NCBI RefSeq assembly: GCF_002368035.1
Contig: NZ_AP018222.1
Coordinates: 2,630,471-2,694,470, forward strand
DNA from: Nostoc linckia NIES-25
GTDB lineage: Bacteria; Cyanobacteriota; Cyanobacteriia; Cyanobacteriales; Nostocaceae
DNA: 64,000 bases
Direction of reading: 5' to 3'
In this document: positions 9,318 through 17,914 of the stretch, piece after piece
Layout: every line of letters starts with the position of its first letter
How positions within the stretch are numbered: the stretch's first letter is position 1
Notes under the pieces: model-generated
What the model was told of the DNA's origin: nothing
Database searches by the model: none
The model's input: the letters and a program-made list of their open reading frames with translations, nothing else
Made by a program: the position numbers and the translations under genes

Positions 9318-12300
9318 TCAGATTAGTTGAGAAATATCCCTAAAACCGTTATGAAAACTGACAATATTGGAAACTTCAGAATACATACTTCCTACTTTAC
9401 CTGGTTGATGAGTAAATAAATCATGACAACCGACAATTATCAAGAGTTCTTGAGCGCGGGAAAAGGCAACATTCACCCGTTCTGGTTTCTTAGCAAATCC
9501 CACATCTCCTTTATTATTGTTGCGAACCATACTCACAATTACAATAGGTCTTTCCATGCCTTGAAATCTGTCTACTGTACCAGTACGAATTTCTAGGGAA
9601 GGGAAAAGTTCAGATTGCAGCCGCTCATCAATTTTTCTTAATTGAGCGCCATAAAATGTAATTACAGCAATTTCTTTTTTTGGTTCGCCATTAGCAACTT
9701 TAGAAGCCCAAGTTTTATCGAACTGCTGACACAAACGTTCAATTGCATCAATTTCTGGATTATTAAAATAAGAAGTTCCTTGACGTTCCTCTAAAAACTT
9801 CTTTTCAATAGGCGTTTTTACCCAGAGAATATGGTGAGATTCTTGGATGATTTCACCTGCTAAATTATGTGCGCGTTTTGTATCGGGTTCTAAAATACCA
9901 GATTCTAGTTTACCATCGTAAAACTGATTGATTGCACCCATAATATATGGATGCATTCGATATTGTGTAGTCAGCATTTGCTTGATACTGTCATCGGCAG
10001 ATTCAAACTGACTTTTAAATAGTGATTCTTCTAAAAATTGGAGTTCGTCTCGCGTATTGCCAATTGTTTGGGCAACTTCTTCTAAAGTGCTAGTATCGAG
10101 CATCGGTGGTAATTGTCGATGGTCGCCTACCATGACTAATTTTTTACCTTTCAATGCTGGAATTAGTAATTCTGGGGGAGTACACTTACTAACTTCGTCG
10201 ATGATGACGACATCAAAAGATTTAAATTCTTCAGAAAAACCTCTATTGGCAGCTTGAACGCAGGTAATACCTACAACGTTGGCATTATCTAAATATATGC
10301 GCCTTAAATCGTTGCTATCAGCTTCCGTTGGCTTTCTTAACTTTTCTATCCAATCTTGCACAAAATTCTGATATTTGCTGAGATAAGCCTCTTCTTTTTC
10401 GAGTTGTTGTTGCCAAGATTCAAACTTAAGATTTAAAGTTTGTAAAAACTCTATATTCAACAAATCACCACTAGAGTTTTCTGGCTTAAATTTATCAGGT
10501 ATATTTTGCCATTCTGCTGACCACCACCTTCGTTCTGTAATTAAACTTTCTGATGGCTGTGGTTGTAATTGTTGTTCTAATTCTCGGAGGCTAATTTGCA
10601 ATTTTTGAAGCTGCTGTAGAGAAGTTTCAGTTTGTTGTTTTAGTTTAGCTAAATGCTCGTTTAGAGAAGTTTTTATGACCTCCAACACAGCAAAAGGTTC
10701 TAATAGTGAAATCAAACTCTCAAGCTGACTGATACAATTTAACCAAGAATGCACTTGTTTTGTAAATTCTTGCGGTTGTTCCCAAATTTTTGATTGTGTG
10801 GTGAGATATTGCTCAGCTAAAGTGCGTACTTGAGCAGGGATATTTGGTTGTTGGCTGAGTTCTTGTAAGATATTAATAACTTTTACAAGTTGAAAATTAG
10901 CATCTTGCTGTGCTTTTTCTAGTTGATATTGAGTAGCTGAGATTTGCTCTTGGCTGATTTCATTTTTTTGCAGTTCATTCAATTGTTGGCGTAGATGATG
11001 AAGCTGTTGTTCTGCTTCAGTTTTAACTTTTAAAACGCATTGACGTGCATTTGCAAGGATAGTATCTAGCAATTCTTGTGTAATTCGAGTGAGAGTAGAG
11101 TCGATGTTATTCCATTCCCAGGATGCACCATAGGTTTTTTGAATTCTAATTAAGAAAAACTGGGTATTTTCAACCAGTAACTTTCGTTGTTTGGGATTCA
11201 GTAATTGATAGTTATTAAACTGTTGATAAGTCTCTTGCCATTGAGTACGATCGCTTTGTGATAGCACCATTGGAATCTGACTAAAATTTTGTTGCAAAAA
11301 GTAACTAAAATTATGCTGTTTGCCTTGGCGATCGCTAAAATTTCCGTCTATTTCATAAGCGATCGCTTTTGTCAATAAATCCCAATCTGGCAGGTTAATT
11401 TTGTAGCTTTTTGGTACTATTGGTAATTTTAATGTATTAGCAAACATCAATAAGCCTAGCGGCAAGTCTACTAAGTTATCTGTTAACGGTAAACCTGATT
11501 GGTGGCAATCTTTTAAAGTTTGATAGAGATGAGAATGCGCTGTAGACTTCCATTCTTTAACTGCTGAAATAATATAATCAATTTCTCTCTGACGGTTTTG
11601 CCATATCTGAATTGTTTGCTGTAGGTTTTGCTGCTTGGTCAGAAATTTCTGATAATCTGTTTGTAGCTGATTTAACAAGTCAAAATTCTCTTTAACAGTC
11701 TGCGCTAACGCTGCAACTGCTAACATCGTTTCACTGGCATTTTGAGCAGAATTCAAAGCAGCTTTAAATTGCGAAATTTCCGTTGCGATAGTTTCACGCA
11801 ACCAAATCGCTAAACCAAAAGCACCAAACGCTGGACGCACAAAGCCAAGTTCATCAATATATTTAATAGATTGACGAACATTGGCTAAAAATTCTTCTAC
11901 TAAAGTATTACCTTCCGCATAGGGTTTAAGGAGTGGCAAAAAATTTGTGATTTCTGGAGATTCCCAATTGACATTAGGAACAGTACTTAGTATCTTATCC
12001 AAACCAGAAATTAAGGACTCTACCTCATTTTGTGCTACTAAGGAATCTTTATAAGATTTTTCTTGATTTTTAAAGTTTGACTCTATTTTTGACTTAGTTT
12101 TTTGAAATTTACTTAATTCTTTATTAAATTCTTCTTCTGCTTGCAAATAGCCTGTAAATCTTTGTGATGATGAAAGTAATTTACTAAAAATTTGAATATT
12201 TTCAAGTTTTTGAGTTAGATTATTTTCGCAATCATTTGCAGTATTTTCTAGCCATCTGCCAATTACTTGGTCTTCTAAAAATGGCTGTCCTTCCTCCCCA

Positions 12301-13796
12301 ACTTTTTCGGCTTTTCCCTTGCGTACAGCACGAATAACTGGGTTGTGAACTAATCGACTCAAGGCGTTATCTACTGCTAAATTAGCTTGAGAAGCAATTA
12401 AAGTGCGTCCGCCACGAAGGGCAATTTGATAGCAAATTTCAGCGATTACGGTAGTTTTTCCAGTACCTGGCGGCCCTTGAATCAAAACAAGATCTTTAGC
12501 TGCAAGTACCTTTTCTACTGCTGCTTTTTGACCTGGATTTGCAGCAGATAATAGCAAATCTTGTGGTTGGAGTTCGGTAGTTGTTTTGATTTTTCTAGCC
12601 TGGGAAGCATCGAATAAAAAGTTACCCAAATATGGATTTTGAGTATAACCATTATTCAAATCGTCTAAAGCTTTTTTCTTGCGTTGAATCTGCTGAATAT
12701 CACCAACTGCTTCAAAACACAAAAACCCTGTAGCTGGCAATTTATAACGTTCTGTTGCGATATATTCAGCTAAGTCTCGTTCTAATCTAACGCTGATAAT
12801 GCAACGGTTGGGATCTATTTCTTCAATAGTGCCTAATTGACGACCACTCAGCCAATTTTTTCCAATGGGAGCAGTTTCAAAAAGTTTTAAATCTTCGTTT
12901 TTTGCTTGCTTTGCGCGTTCCCAAAAGTTTTCTATTTCGAGGGAATTTTGATAAAAGCCATCAAGGGTAGCTGAAGTTACATCAATTTCAAAATTTATTC
13001 GCCTTTTATAATTATAGTTATGATTTACGTAACGTACACAAAATTGACGCGCTTTAGCAATTTTTTCTTCAATTTGTAAAAACGCTTTCCAAGCTTTGAG
13101 CTGATCTTCTGTAGGTACATTATCACCACAAACTGGTGCGGCTGCTATGCGCGTCAATGTCGCTGGTGGAATGTCGAGATGATGCTGGTGATTAGGTAGC
13201 AAACGTAAGGGAAAAGCTAGAGAATAGCTATCAGCATTTCCCCGTGATATTTGTAATAAATGAGCCGAAAGTATCTTTAAACCGTCGCGTCCATTTTTTT
13301 GGACAGCTGCTGTAAATCCTAATGTTTTTCTTAGTTTATCAAGTCTTGCTGGTAATTGAAAATTATCAGAATCTGTTGCTATTGTTAAATCCCAAATTTC
13401 TTCTTTTGGATCTTTTCCCGCACCTTTGCGACGCACATAAAATAGACAAGGCTTTTTCCCAACGCATTCAAACATTAATTCGTTGGCATGTTCCCGTCGT
13501 TCCCGAAACTCAGGATATGCTTGCAGGGCGCTTTCTCCTTCAAGGTTGCGGATTAATTTATCAATTGTTGAACCTACGAATGTATAACCCCAATCTTCAG
13601 AGGATGTTTTACTTTTTGTGGATTTTGCTGCGAGTTTATTTACCGCTAAACGGATGCGTTCCGCCTCAGATTCTGAGATGGAACTTGTATGACTTTTGAC
13701 TGCAATGTTGAGTTTTTCGCAAATTTGTAATAGTTTTTTACTATCTAAATTCAATTCTTTTGATAGTTCATAAATTCTTAGTTTTACTTTGTTCAT
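9318..13796 (-). CDS. Second giant SF1 helicase with IF-2 N-terminal-like module (paralogue, no PLD partner)
   Basis: 1492 residues, clearly a paralogue of the helicase at 3388-8166. Same N-terminal IF2_N-like module (LRIYELSKELNLDSKKLL, KLNIAVKSHTSSISE), but the proline-rich linker is shorter. Motifs: GPPGTGKT near 443, IIDEVSKCTPPE near 1200, GDHRQLPPM near 1225, QYRMHP near 1280, TVDRFQGMERPIVIVSM and VNVAFSRA near the end; all look functional. The N-terminal 440 and C-terminal 320 residues are highly similar to the other copy, while the roughly 750-residue coiled-coil middle has diverged strongly. No nuclease gene follows; downstream come a MITE and the Uma2 gene. It may be a duplicate with a different specificity, or one that shares the single PLD protein (inferred). 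Confidence 0.88.
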   Translation of the reverse strand: MNKVKLRIYELSKELNLDSKKLLQICEKLNIAVKSHTSSISESEAERIRLAVNKLAAKSTKSKTSSEDWGYTFVGSTIDKLIRNLEGESALQAYPEFRERREHANELMFECVGKKPCLFYVRRKGAGKDPKEEIWDLTIATDSDNFQLPARLDKLRKTLGFTAAVQKNGRDGLKILSAHLLQISRGNADSYSLAFPLRLLPNHQHHLDIPPATLTRIAAAPVCGDNVPTEDQLKAWKAFLQIEEKIAKARQFCVRYVNHNYNYKRRINFEIDVTSATLDGFYQNSLEIENFWERAKQAKNEDLKLFETAPIGKNWLSGRQLGTIEEIDPNRCIISVRLERDLAEYIATERYKLPATGFLCFEAVGDIQQIQRKKKALDDLNNGYTQNPYLGNFLFDASQARKIKTTTELQPQDLLLSAANPGQKAAVEKVLAAKDLVLIQGPPGTGKTTVIAEICYQIALRGGRTLIASQANLAVDNALSRLVHNPVIRAVRKGKAEKVGEEGQPFLEDQVIGRWLENTANDCENNLTQKLENIQIFSKLLSSSQRFTGYLQAEEEFNKELSKFQKTKSKIESNFKNQEKSYKDSLVAQNEVESLISGLDKILSTVPNVNWESPEITNFLPLLKPYAEGNTLVEEFLANVRQSIKYIDELGFVRPAFGAFGLAIWLRETIATEISQFKAALNSAQNASETMLAVAALAQTVKENFDLLNQLQTDYQKFLTKQQNLQQTIQIWQNRQREIDYIISAVKEWKSTAHSHLYQTLKDCHQSGLPLTDNLVDLPLGLLMFANTLKLPIVPKSYKINLPDWDLLTKAIAYEIDGNFSDRQGKQHNFSYFLQQNFSQIPMVLSQSDRTQWQETYQQFNNYQLLNPKQRKLLVENTQFFLIRIQKTYGASWEWNNIDSTLTRITQELLDTILANARQCVLKVKTEAEQQLHHLRQQLNELQKNEISQEQISATQYQLEKAQQDANFQLVKVINILQELSQQPNIPAQVRTLAEQYLTTQSKIWEQPQEFTKQVHSWLNCISQLESLISLLEPFAVLEVIKTSLNEHLAKLKQQTETSLQQLQKLQISLRELEQQLQPQPSESLITERRWWSAEWQNIPDKFKPENSSGDLLNIEFLQTLNLKFESWQQQLEKEEAYLSKYQNFVQDWIEKLRKPTEADSNDLRRIYLDNANVVGITCVQAANRGFSEEFKSFDVVIIDEVSKCTPPELLIPALKGKKLVMVGDHRQLPPMLDTSTLEEVAQTIGNTRDELQFLEESLFKSQFESADDSIKQMLTTQYRMHPYIMGAINQFYDGKLESGILEPDTKRAHNLAGEIIQESHHILWVKTPIEKKFLEERQGTSYFNNPEIDAIERLCQQFDKTWASKVANGEPKKEIAVITFYGAQLRKIDERLQSELFPSLEIRTGTVDRFQGMERPIVIVSMVRNNNKGDVGFAKKPERVNVAFSRAQELLIIVGCHDLFTHQPGKVGSMYSEVSNIVSFHNGFRDISQLI

Positions 13797-13866
13797 CTAA
13801 GATTGCCTTTACTGAGAATTAATAGGAAAACTGCACTTATTAAATAAGATTTTTATTTACGCAGAG

Positions 13867-13971
13867 ACGCAGAGGCGCAGAGAGAGATATGAGATTATAG
13901 TCTTTAATTGGCATTACTAAAATTAAATATAAAAATCAAATTTTACTCTCTGGGACTCTGCGCCTCTGCGT
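13867..13971. repeat. Inverted repeat ACGCAGAGGCGCAGAG family
   Basis: Perfect 16-base arms at 13867-13882 and 13956-13971 with a 73-base AT-rich centre. The surrounding sequence extends the pattern with GCAGAGACGC units. Another piece of this family lies at 48014-48047. It sits between the stop of the deacetylase gene and the start of the second helicase. Confidence 0.7.
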
Positions 13972-14029
13972 GACACATTCATACCTTCATCTGGGTTTCA
14001 AATAATATATCAGGATTTTTCTTAGAAGC

Positions 14030-14947
14030 CTAAAGTTTGTACTGTTGATAAACTTGACTCGCAGCGCGATGCAACAGAGAGTGTCGCCAAACGAGGGATT
14101 TCATATCATCAGCATAACCGCCACCAATTACACAAGCGACAGGATAACCAGTACTCATACAAGTACTTAAAACCTGCATTTCTCGACGGAAAATGCCAGC
14201 ATCTGTTAAGGCTAATTTTCCCAAGCGATCGCCTACATGAGGATCTACACCTGCATCATAAAATACTATATCTGGCTTGACTTGAGATAATAAATCTGAT
14301 AGATAACTAGCCAATGTTTGCAAATAAGCATCATCTTCCATTCCCACTGGTAAAGGAATATCTAAATCGCTGGTTTGTTTAGTACCTGGGAAATTGACTT
14401 CGCAGTGCATGGAGAAAGTAAAAACACTCTCATCATTTTGGAAGATAAAAGCAGTTCCGTCTCCTTGATGAACGTCCAAATCTACAATGAGGATTTTTTG
14501 CACGAGTCCGAGTTTTTGTAAAACGCGACAGGCGATCGCTAAATCGTTGAAAATACAGAAACCAGATCCATAACTGGGAAAAGCATGATGAGTTCCACCT
14601 GCGGTATTACAAGCTAAACCCTGACTCAGTGCCAGCTTAGCAGTCAGTATTGTACCACCAACCGCTACACAGGTACGATTGGCCAGCGCTGGACTCCAAG
14701 GTAAGCCAATGCGACGCTGCGCTTTGGGTTCTAAGGTTCCTTCACAATAAGCTTGAACGTAGTTTGGGGTGTGAACTAACTCTATCAACTCTCTTGGCGG
14801 GCGTTCAGGCGTATGAAATTGTTTTTGAATTGCTACACCATCGGCTAATAGCAATTCGTAGAGTTGCCGGAATTTTGACATCGGAAAGCGATGCCCTTCA
14901 GGCAATGGCGCAACGTAATCTTGGTGGTAAACAATTGGCAAGTCCAT
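14030..14947 (-). CDS. Histone-deacetylase-family (arginase/deacetylase fold) amidohydrolase
   Basis: About 305 residues from the ATG at 14947; an upstream non-ATG start (15007) would add 20 residues unlike the family. Zinc-deacetylase signatures are complete: GGTHHAF with H120 and H121, the DLDVHQGDGTA segment with zinc ligands D158 and H160, the third ligand D235 in DAGVDPHVGD, and the transition-state tyrosine in GGGY at Y278. Bacterial members (AcuC and acetylpolyamine amidohydrolase types) remove acyl groups from proteins or polyamines; which applies here is not visible. Cytoplasmic, no signal peptide. Same strand as the helicases but separated by a repeat, so probably not part of their unit. 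Confidence 0.9.
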   Translation of the reverse strand: MDLPIVYHQDYVAPLPEGHRFPMSKFRQLYELLLADGVAIQKQFHTPERPPRELIELVHTPNYVQAYCEGTLEPKAQRRIGLPWSPALANRTCVAVGGTILTAKLALSQGLACNTAGGTHHAFPSYGSGFCIFNDLAIACRVLQKLGLVQKILIVDLDVHQGDGTAFIFQNDESVFTFSMHCEVNFPGTKQTSDLDIPLPVGMEDDAYLQTLASYLSDLLSQVKPDIVFYDAGVDPHVGDRLGKLALTDAGIFRREMQVLSTCMSTGYPVACVIGGGYADDMKSLVWRHSLLHRAASQVYQQYKL

Positions 14948-15375
14948 GTTATTAATTTTGAACCATAGTCTGGTGCCAAATACATCTAGAGATTGTCTAG
15001 TAATCAATCATCAGATTGTTTTTACGCGACAAAATTTGTGCAAAAGTGTTTTAAATGCAAACAAAAATCACTTCCCCAGCACTTATGAAGATTTTCTGGC
15101 AACAGCGTCACAGCAATGGAGAAAATCTCAATTACTTAACTAACATCGCCCAATGTTCGGCAAAATTCAATCGCCAACAGATTATTTGGCAACAGCGAAT
15201 AATTTGCGATCGCCGTTAGCTAAATCAATCCTGAACATCCATAAAAATAATTTTTTAAAAGTACATTGTCATCCATAAGGGCGAGTCTGGCATGAAACAA
15301 AATAATTGAAAATTCCTATAGAAAATTTTGAACATAATTACATTACAATCAAACTGCAAATTATTTTATCTAAAA
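14948..15375. other. Gene-free divergent intergenic region
   Basis: Lies between the divergently transcribed deacetylase and MscS genes. AT-rich, with one HIP1 half region near 15215 and no repeat, RNA or convincing small gene. Non-ATG extensions of both flanking genes into it are possible but not favoured. Confidence 0.5.
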
Positions 15376-16425
15376 ATGAAAATGGATATTATGCAATGGA
15401 TTCTGCCTCTCGCTTTTATTGTAGCTGGTTTTCTAGCTGGAATAATTGCGGAAAAAGTTATTTTCAAAAAAATCGAAAGATTCGTTATTAAGAAACACAT
15501 TGCTGGAGGGAATATTATATTTCATTCCCTGCATCGTATGACCTTTATCTGGTTTGTAATTGCCGGTTTTTTTTGGGCAGTTCTCAGTTCACCCTTAAGA
15601 CCAGATATTGTCAATGTACTGCAAAAAATTCTCACTATCGCATTTCTGTATTCAGTGACCTTAGTCTTAGCAAGGCTGGCTGCTGGTTTTGTTAATTTAT
15701 TGGTTCGGAGAACAGAAGGAGTTCCCACTTCACTAGTTTCTAATCTTGCTAAGGCTACTGTTTTACTTTTAGGAACATTAATTTTATTACAAACTGTCGG
15801 CGTGCAAATTACGCCAATAGTGACAACTTTAGGTATTGGTGGTCTAGCCGTTGGTTTGGCCCTTCAAGACACCTTAGCAAATTTGTTTTCTGGTTTTTAC
15901 TTAATTATTTCTAAACAAGTCAGAACTGGAGATTATGTAAAATTAGATGCCGGACATGAAGGTTATGTTACAGACATCACATGGCGCAATACGACAATTA
16001 AAGAAATTTCAAATAACGTGGTAATTGTACCAAATTCTAAGTTAGCATCGGCAATTTTCACCAACTATCATTTACCCGCCAAGGAAATAACTTTAACGAT
16101 GAATGTCGGTGTTAGTTATGATAGCGATTTGGAACAAGTTGAAAGAGTAACTGTGGAAGTTGCGAAAGAAGTTATGCAAGAAATTGCGCCAAAATTAATT
16201 GCCAATGAACCATATATTAGATTTCATACTTTTGGGGACTATAGTATAGATTTCACGCTTTATATGCGAGTCAGTGAATTTTTCGACCAGCGCATTGGCA
16301 AACATATATTTATAAAAAAATTACACAAACGCTATCAAGAAGCAGGAATTACAATTCCTTTTCCTATCAAAGAAATTTATGTGCAACAGAATATAAATGG
16401 AAATTCGACTTTAAATTCTGATTAA
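15376..16425 (+). CDS. MscS-family small-conductance mechanosensitive channel
   Basis: About 349 residues from the ATG at 15376; two further ATGs follow at once (15382, 15391) and a TTG lies at 15328, so the exact start is open. The N-terminal half holds four or so membrane helices (ILPLAFIVAGFLAGIIAEKV; MTFIWFVIAGFFWAVL; ILTIAFLYSVTLVLARLAAGF). The pore-lining helix and MscS core are clear: TTLGIGGLAVGLALQDTLAN, then GDYVKLDAGHEGYVTDITWRNTTIKE and VVIVPNSKLASAIFTNY, which form the beta domain. It opens under membrane tension to release solutes in the cytoplasmic membrane. It is of ordinary short MscS length, without cyclic-nucleotide or calcium-binding additions. Confidence 0.93.
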   Translation: MKMDIMQWILPLAFIVAGFLAGIIAEKVIFKKIERFVIKKHIAGGNIIFHSLHRMTFIWFVIAGFFWAVLSSPLRPDIVNVLQKILTIAFLYSVTLVLARLAAGFVNLLVRRTEGVPTSLVSNLAKATVLLLGTLILLQTVGVQITPIVTTLGIGGLAVGLALQDTLANLFSGFYLIISKQVRTGDYVKLDAGHEGYVTDITWRNTTIKEISNNVVIVPNSKLASAIFTNYHLPAKEITLTMNVGVSYDSDLEQVERVTVEVAKEVMQEIAPKLIANEPYIRFHTFGDYSIDFTLYMRVSEFFDQRIGKHIFIKKLHKRYQEAGITIPFPIKEIYVQQNINGNSTLNSD

Positions 16426-16467
16426 CAGGATGTTTGAAAAGTCTTATTATCTGGATCGAAAGTTTTA

Positions 16468-16501
16468 GATCCCTCTAAATCTCCCTTAAAAAGGGAGACT
16501 A
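16468..16501. repeat. Short hairpin between convergent genes
   Basis: TCTCCCTT and AAGGGAGA arms around a short A-rich loop, in a fragment of the gatccc...cccttaaaaaggg repeat type. It lies between the stops of the MscS and MBL genes and could end transcription from either side, although the T-run is weak. Confidence 0.4.
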
Positions 16502-16507
16502 TGAGAG

Positions 16508-17287
16508 TTAAATTGCTAATGCTCGCTTTTCTAATGGTAGTTGAAAGCGATCGCCTGGTGTCGGCTCAATCACCCGCGTCGAAAGATTATTTTTCTCTAA
16601 CAACGAACGAAATTCCGCTGCACTTCCTTTAGTCTGAATCAATTTCATCAGAAATCCCTCAAATATCACGTCACCACCAGCCGCCGTGGGTAATATTACT
16701 TGAGGTTGTAACGATTTTGCTACATCTAAAGCACTATTGTTTCCTTTAATAATCGGCCCAAGCAAAGGTAATGTCATGTCAATAAACGGTGTAACCACTA
16801 CATCTATAGGTGCAGCTTGCTTCACTTCTGGAGAATGATAACCGTGAGGCTCATAGTATAAAGTTAAACCGCTTGCCAATTCTTTGAGGAGATAACTATT
16901 TTCTACCAGCATGGGGCCGATGGGGGAACCAGGAAAAGCCTTGATTTCAATTTGATTATCTAAAGTGAAAGTTTCACCATGAGCGAGAGTAGTTACCTGG
17001 GTGTAACCTAGTTGGTGTACCACCTTGGCTGCATTGGGAGAAGCTACAACCTTGATATTGCGGTCAAGCTGCTTGAGTGTTGGCGGGTGAGAATGGTCTT
17101 CCAAACCTTGAGATAGAAGAATTAAATCAATGTTCTCAGGTATTGGGCGATTTTGCGATCGCCGCCCTTTAAATAACCAATCCAAATTACTGAAAATTAA
17201 CGAATCAACTAGCCAAGGGTCGATTAATATTCGTTTTTCGCCGATTTCCAGCAGCCAGCTATTGCTATCGAACCAAGTTAAGAACAT
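16508..17287 (-). CDS. MBL-fold (metallo-beta-lactamase superfamily) protein with altered metal motif
   Basis: 259 residues. The fold is seen from the N-terminal FDSNSWLLEIGEKRILIDPWL, typical of UlaG-like members, followed by DLILLSQGLEDHSHPPT, where the superfamily normally has HxHxDH. Here the first two positions are S59 and G61, while D64 and H65 remain, so only part of the metal site is recognisable. Later segments (YLLKELASGLTLYYEPHGYHS; DVVVTPFIDMTLPLLGPIIKG; PTAAGGDVIFEGF) fit a cyanobacterial subfamily I cannot name. Cytoplasmic. Hydrolase activity is doubtful without the missing histidines. Convergent with the channel gene. Confidence 0.75.
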   Translation of the reverse strand: MFLTWFDSNSWLLEIGEKRILIDPWLVDSLIFSNLDWLFKGRRSQNRPIPENIDLILLSQGLEDHSHPPTLKQLDRNIKVVASPNAAKVVHQLGYTQVTTLAHGETFTLDNQIEIKAFPGSPIGPMLVENSYLLKELASGLTLYYEPHGYHSPEVKQAAPIDVVVTPFIDMTLPLLGPIIKGNNSALDVAKSLQPQVILPTAAGGDVIFEGFLMKLIQTKGSAAEFRSLLEKNNLSTRVIEPTPGDRFQLPLEKRALAI

Positions 17288-17473
17288 AAAATTTTGTAAA
17301 GATAACGCCTATCTTTATTATCAATCGTGTTAGCTCTCTTGCAGGCGCTTCCAACAACTCACTTTAAATCACACATTTCTTCTTTTGCGCCTTTGCGCCT
17401 ACCCTACGGGAACGCCTAAAGGCGAATTCGTGAGATAAAAAAGAAGTGATTTATTTACCTAAAAATAACTGTA

Positions 17474-17908
17474 ATGTCCGATCTTGGTTTCACTCATATT
17501 GCACTTGCAGTTACTGATGTTGATGCAAGTATCGCATTTTATACAAAGTATGCCCAAATGACCGTTGTACACCGTCGCACTGATGAAGCGATTCAATCAG
17601 ATGTTGCTTGGATTAGCGACCTTACCAGACCTTTTGTAATTGTCCTCATCCAATCAACTCAAGTAGAAGGCGTACTTTTACCACAATCCCATCTTGGAGT
17701 AGCTTATCAAAATCGAGAGGAAGTCGATCGCCTGTGCAATGAAGCACGCACAGAGGGAGTACTGTTGAATGGGCCAAATGACTTCGGCCCGCCAGTTGGT
17801 CACTGGGCTTATCTTCGAGACCCAGATGGCCATACACTGGAAATTTCTTACGGTCAGGTAGTTCAATTTACAGTTAAAGACGCGATTAATCGCGTCTCTA
17901 CAAATTAA
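17474..17908 (+). CDS. VOC-family (glyoxalase/dioxygenase fold) protein
   Basis: 144 residues, ATG at 17474. It has two beta-alpha-beta-beta-beta modules: FTHIALAVTDVDASIAFYTK at the start carries H8, a usual metal-ligand position, and HWAYLRDPDGHTLEISYGQ at the end carries the second-module histidine and glutamate (E in LEIS). This is the pattern of glyoxalase I-like and bleomycin-resistance-like proteins; substrate unknown. The last ten residues (KDAINRVSTN) are encoded by the palindromic gacgcgattaatcgcgtc repeat, so the C-terminus appears to have been re-made by a repeat insertion. It converges on the SLH gene with only 6 bases between stops. Confidence 0.85.
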   Translation: MSDLGFTHIALAVTDVDASIAFYTKYAQMTVVHRRTDEAIQSDVAWISDLTRPFVIVLIQSTQVEGVLLPQSHLGVAYQNREEVDRLCNEARTEGVLLNGPNDFGPPVGHWAYLRDPDGHTLEISYGQVVQFTVKDAINRVSTN

Positions 17909-17914
17909 TAGATA

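Noticed and set aside
13322..13699. 125-codon plus-strand frame inside the second helicase
   Set aside because: Antisense shadow of a strongly coding minus-strand gene with the expected composition.
1647..13796. BREX, DISARM or Zorya identity for the helicase island
   Set aside because: No methyltransferase, PglZ, DrmA/B-type or ZorA/B partner gene is present; only helicase, PLD and Uma2 genes are seen.
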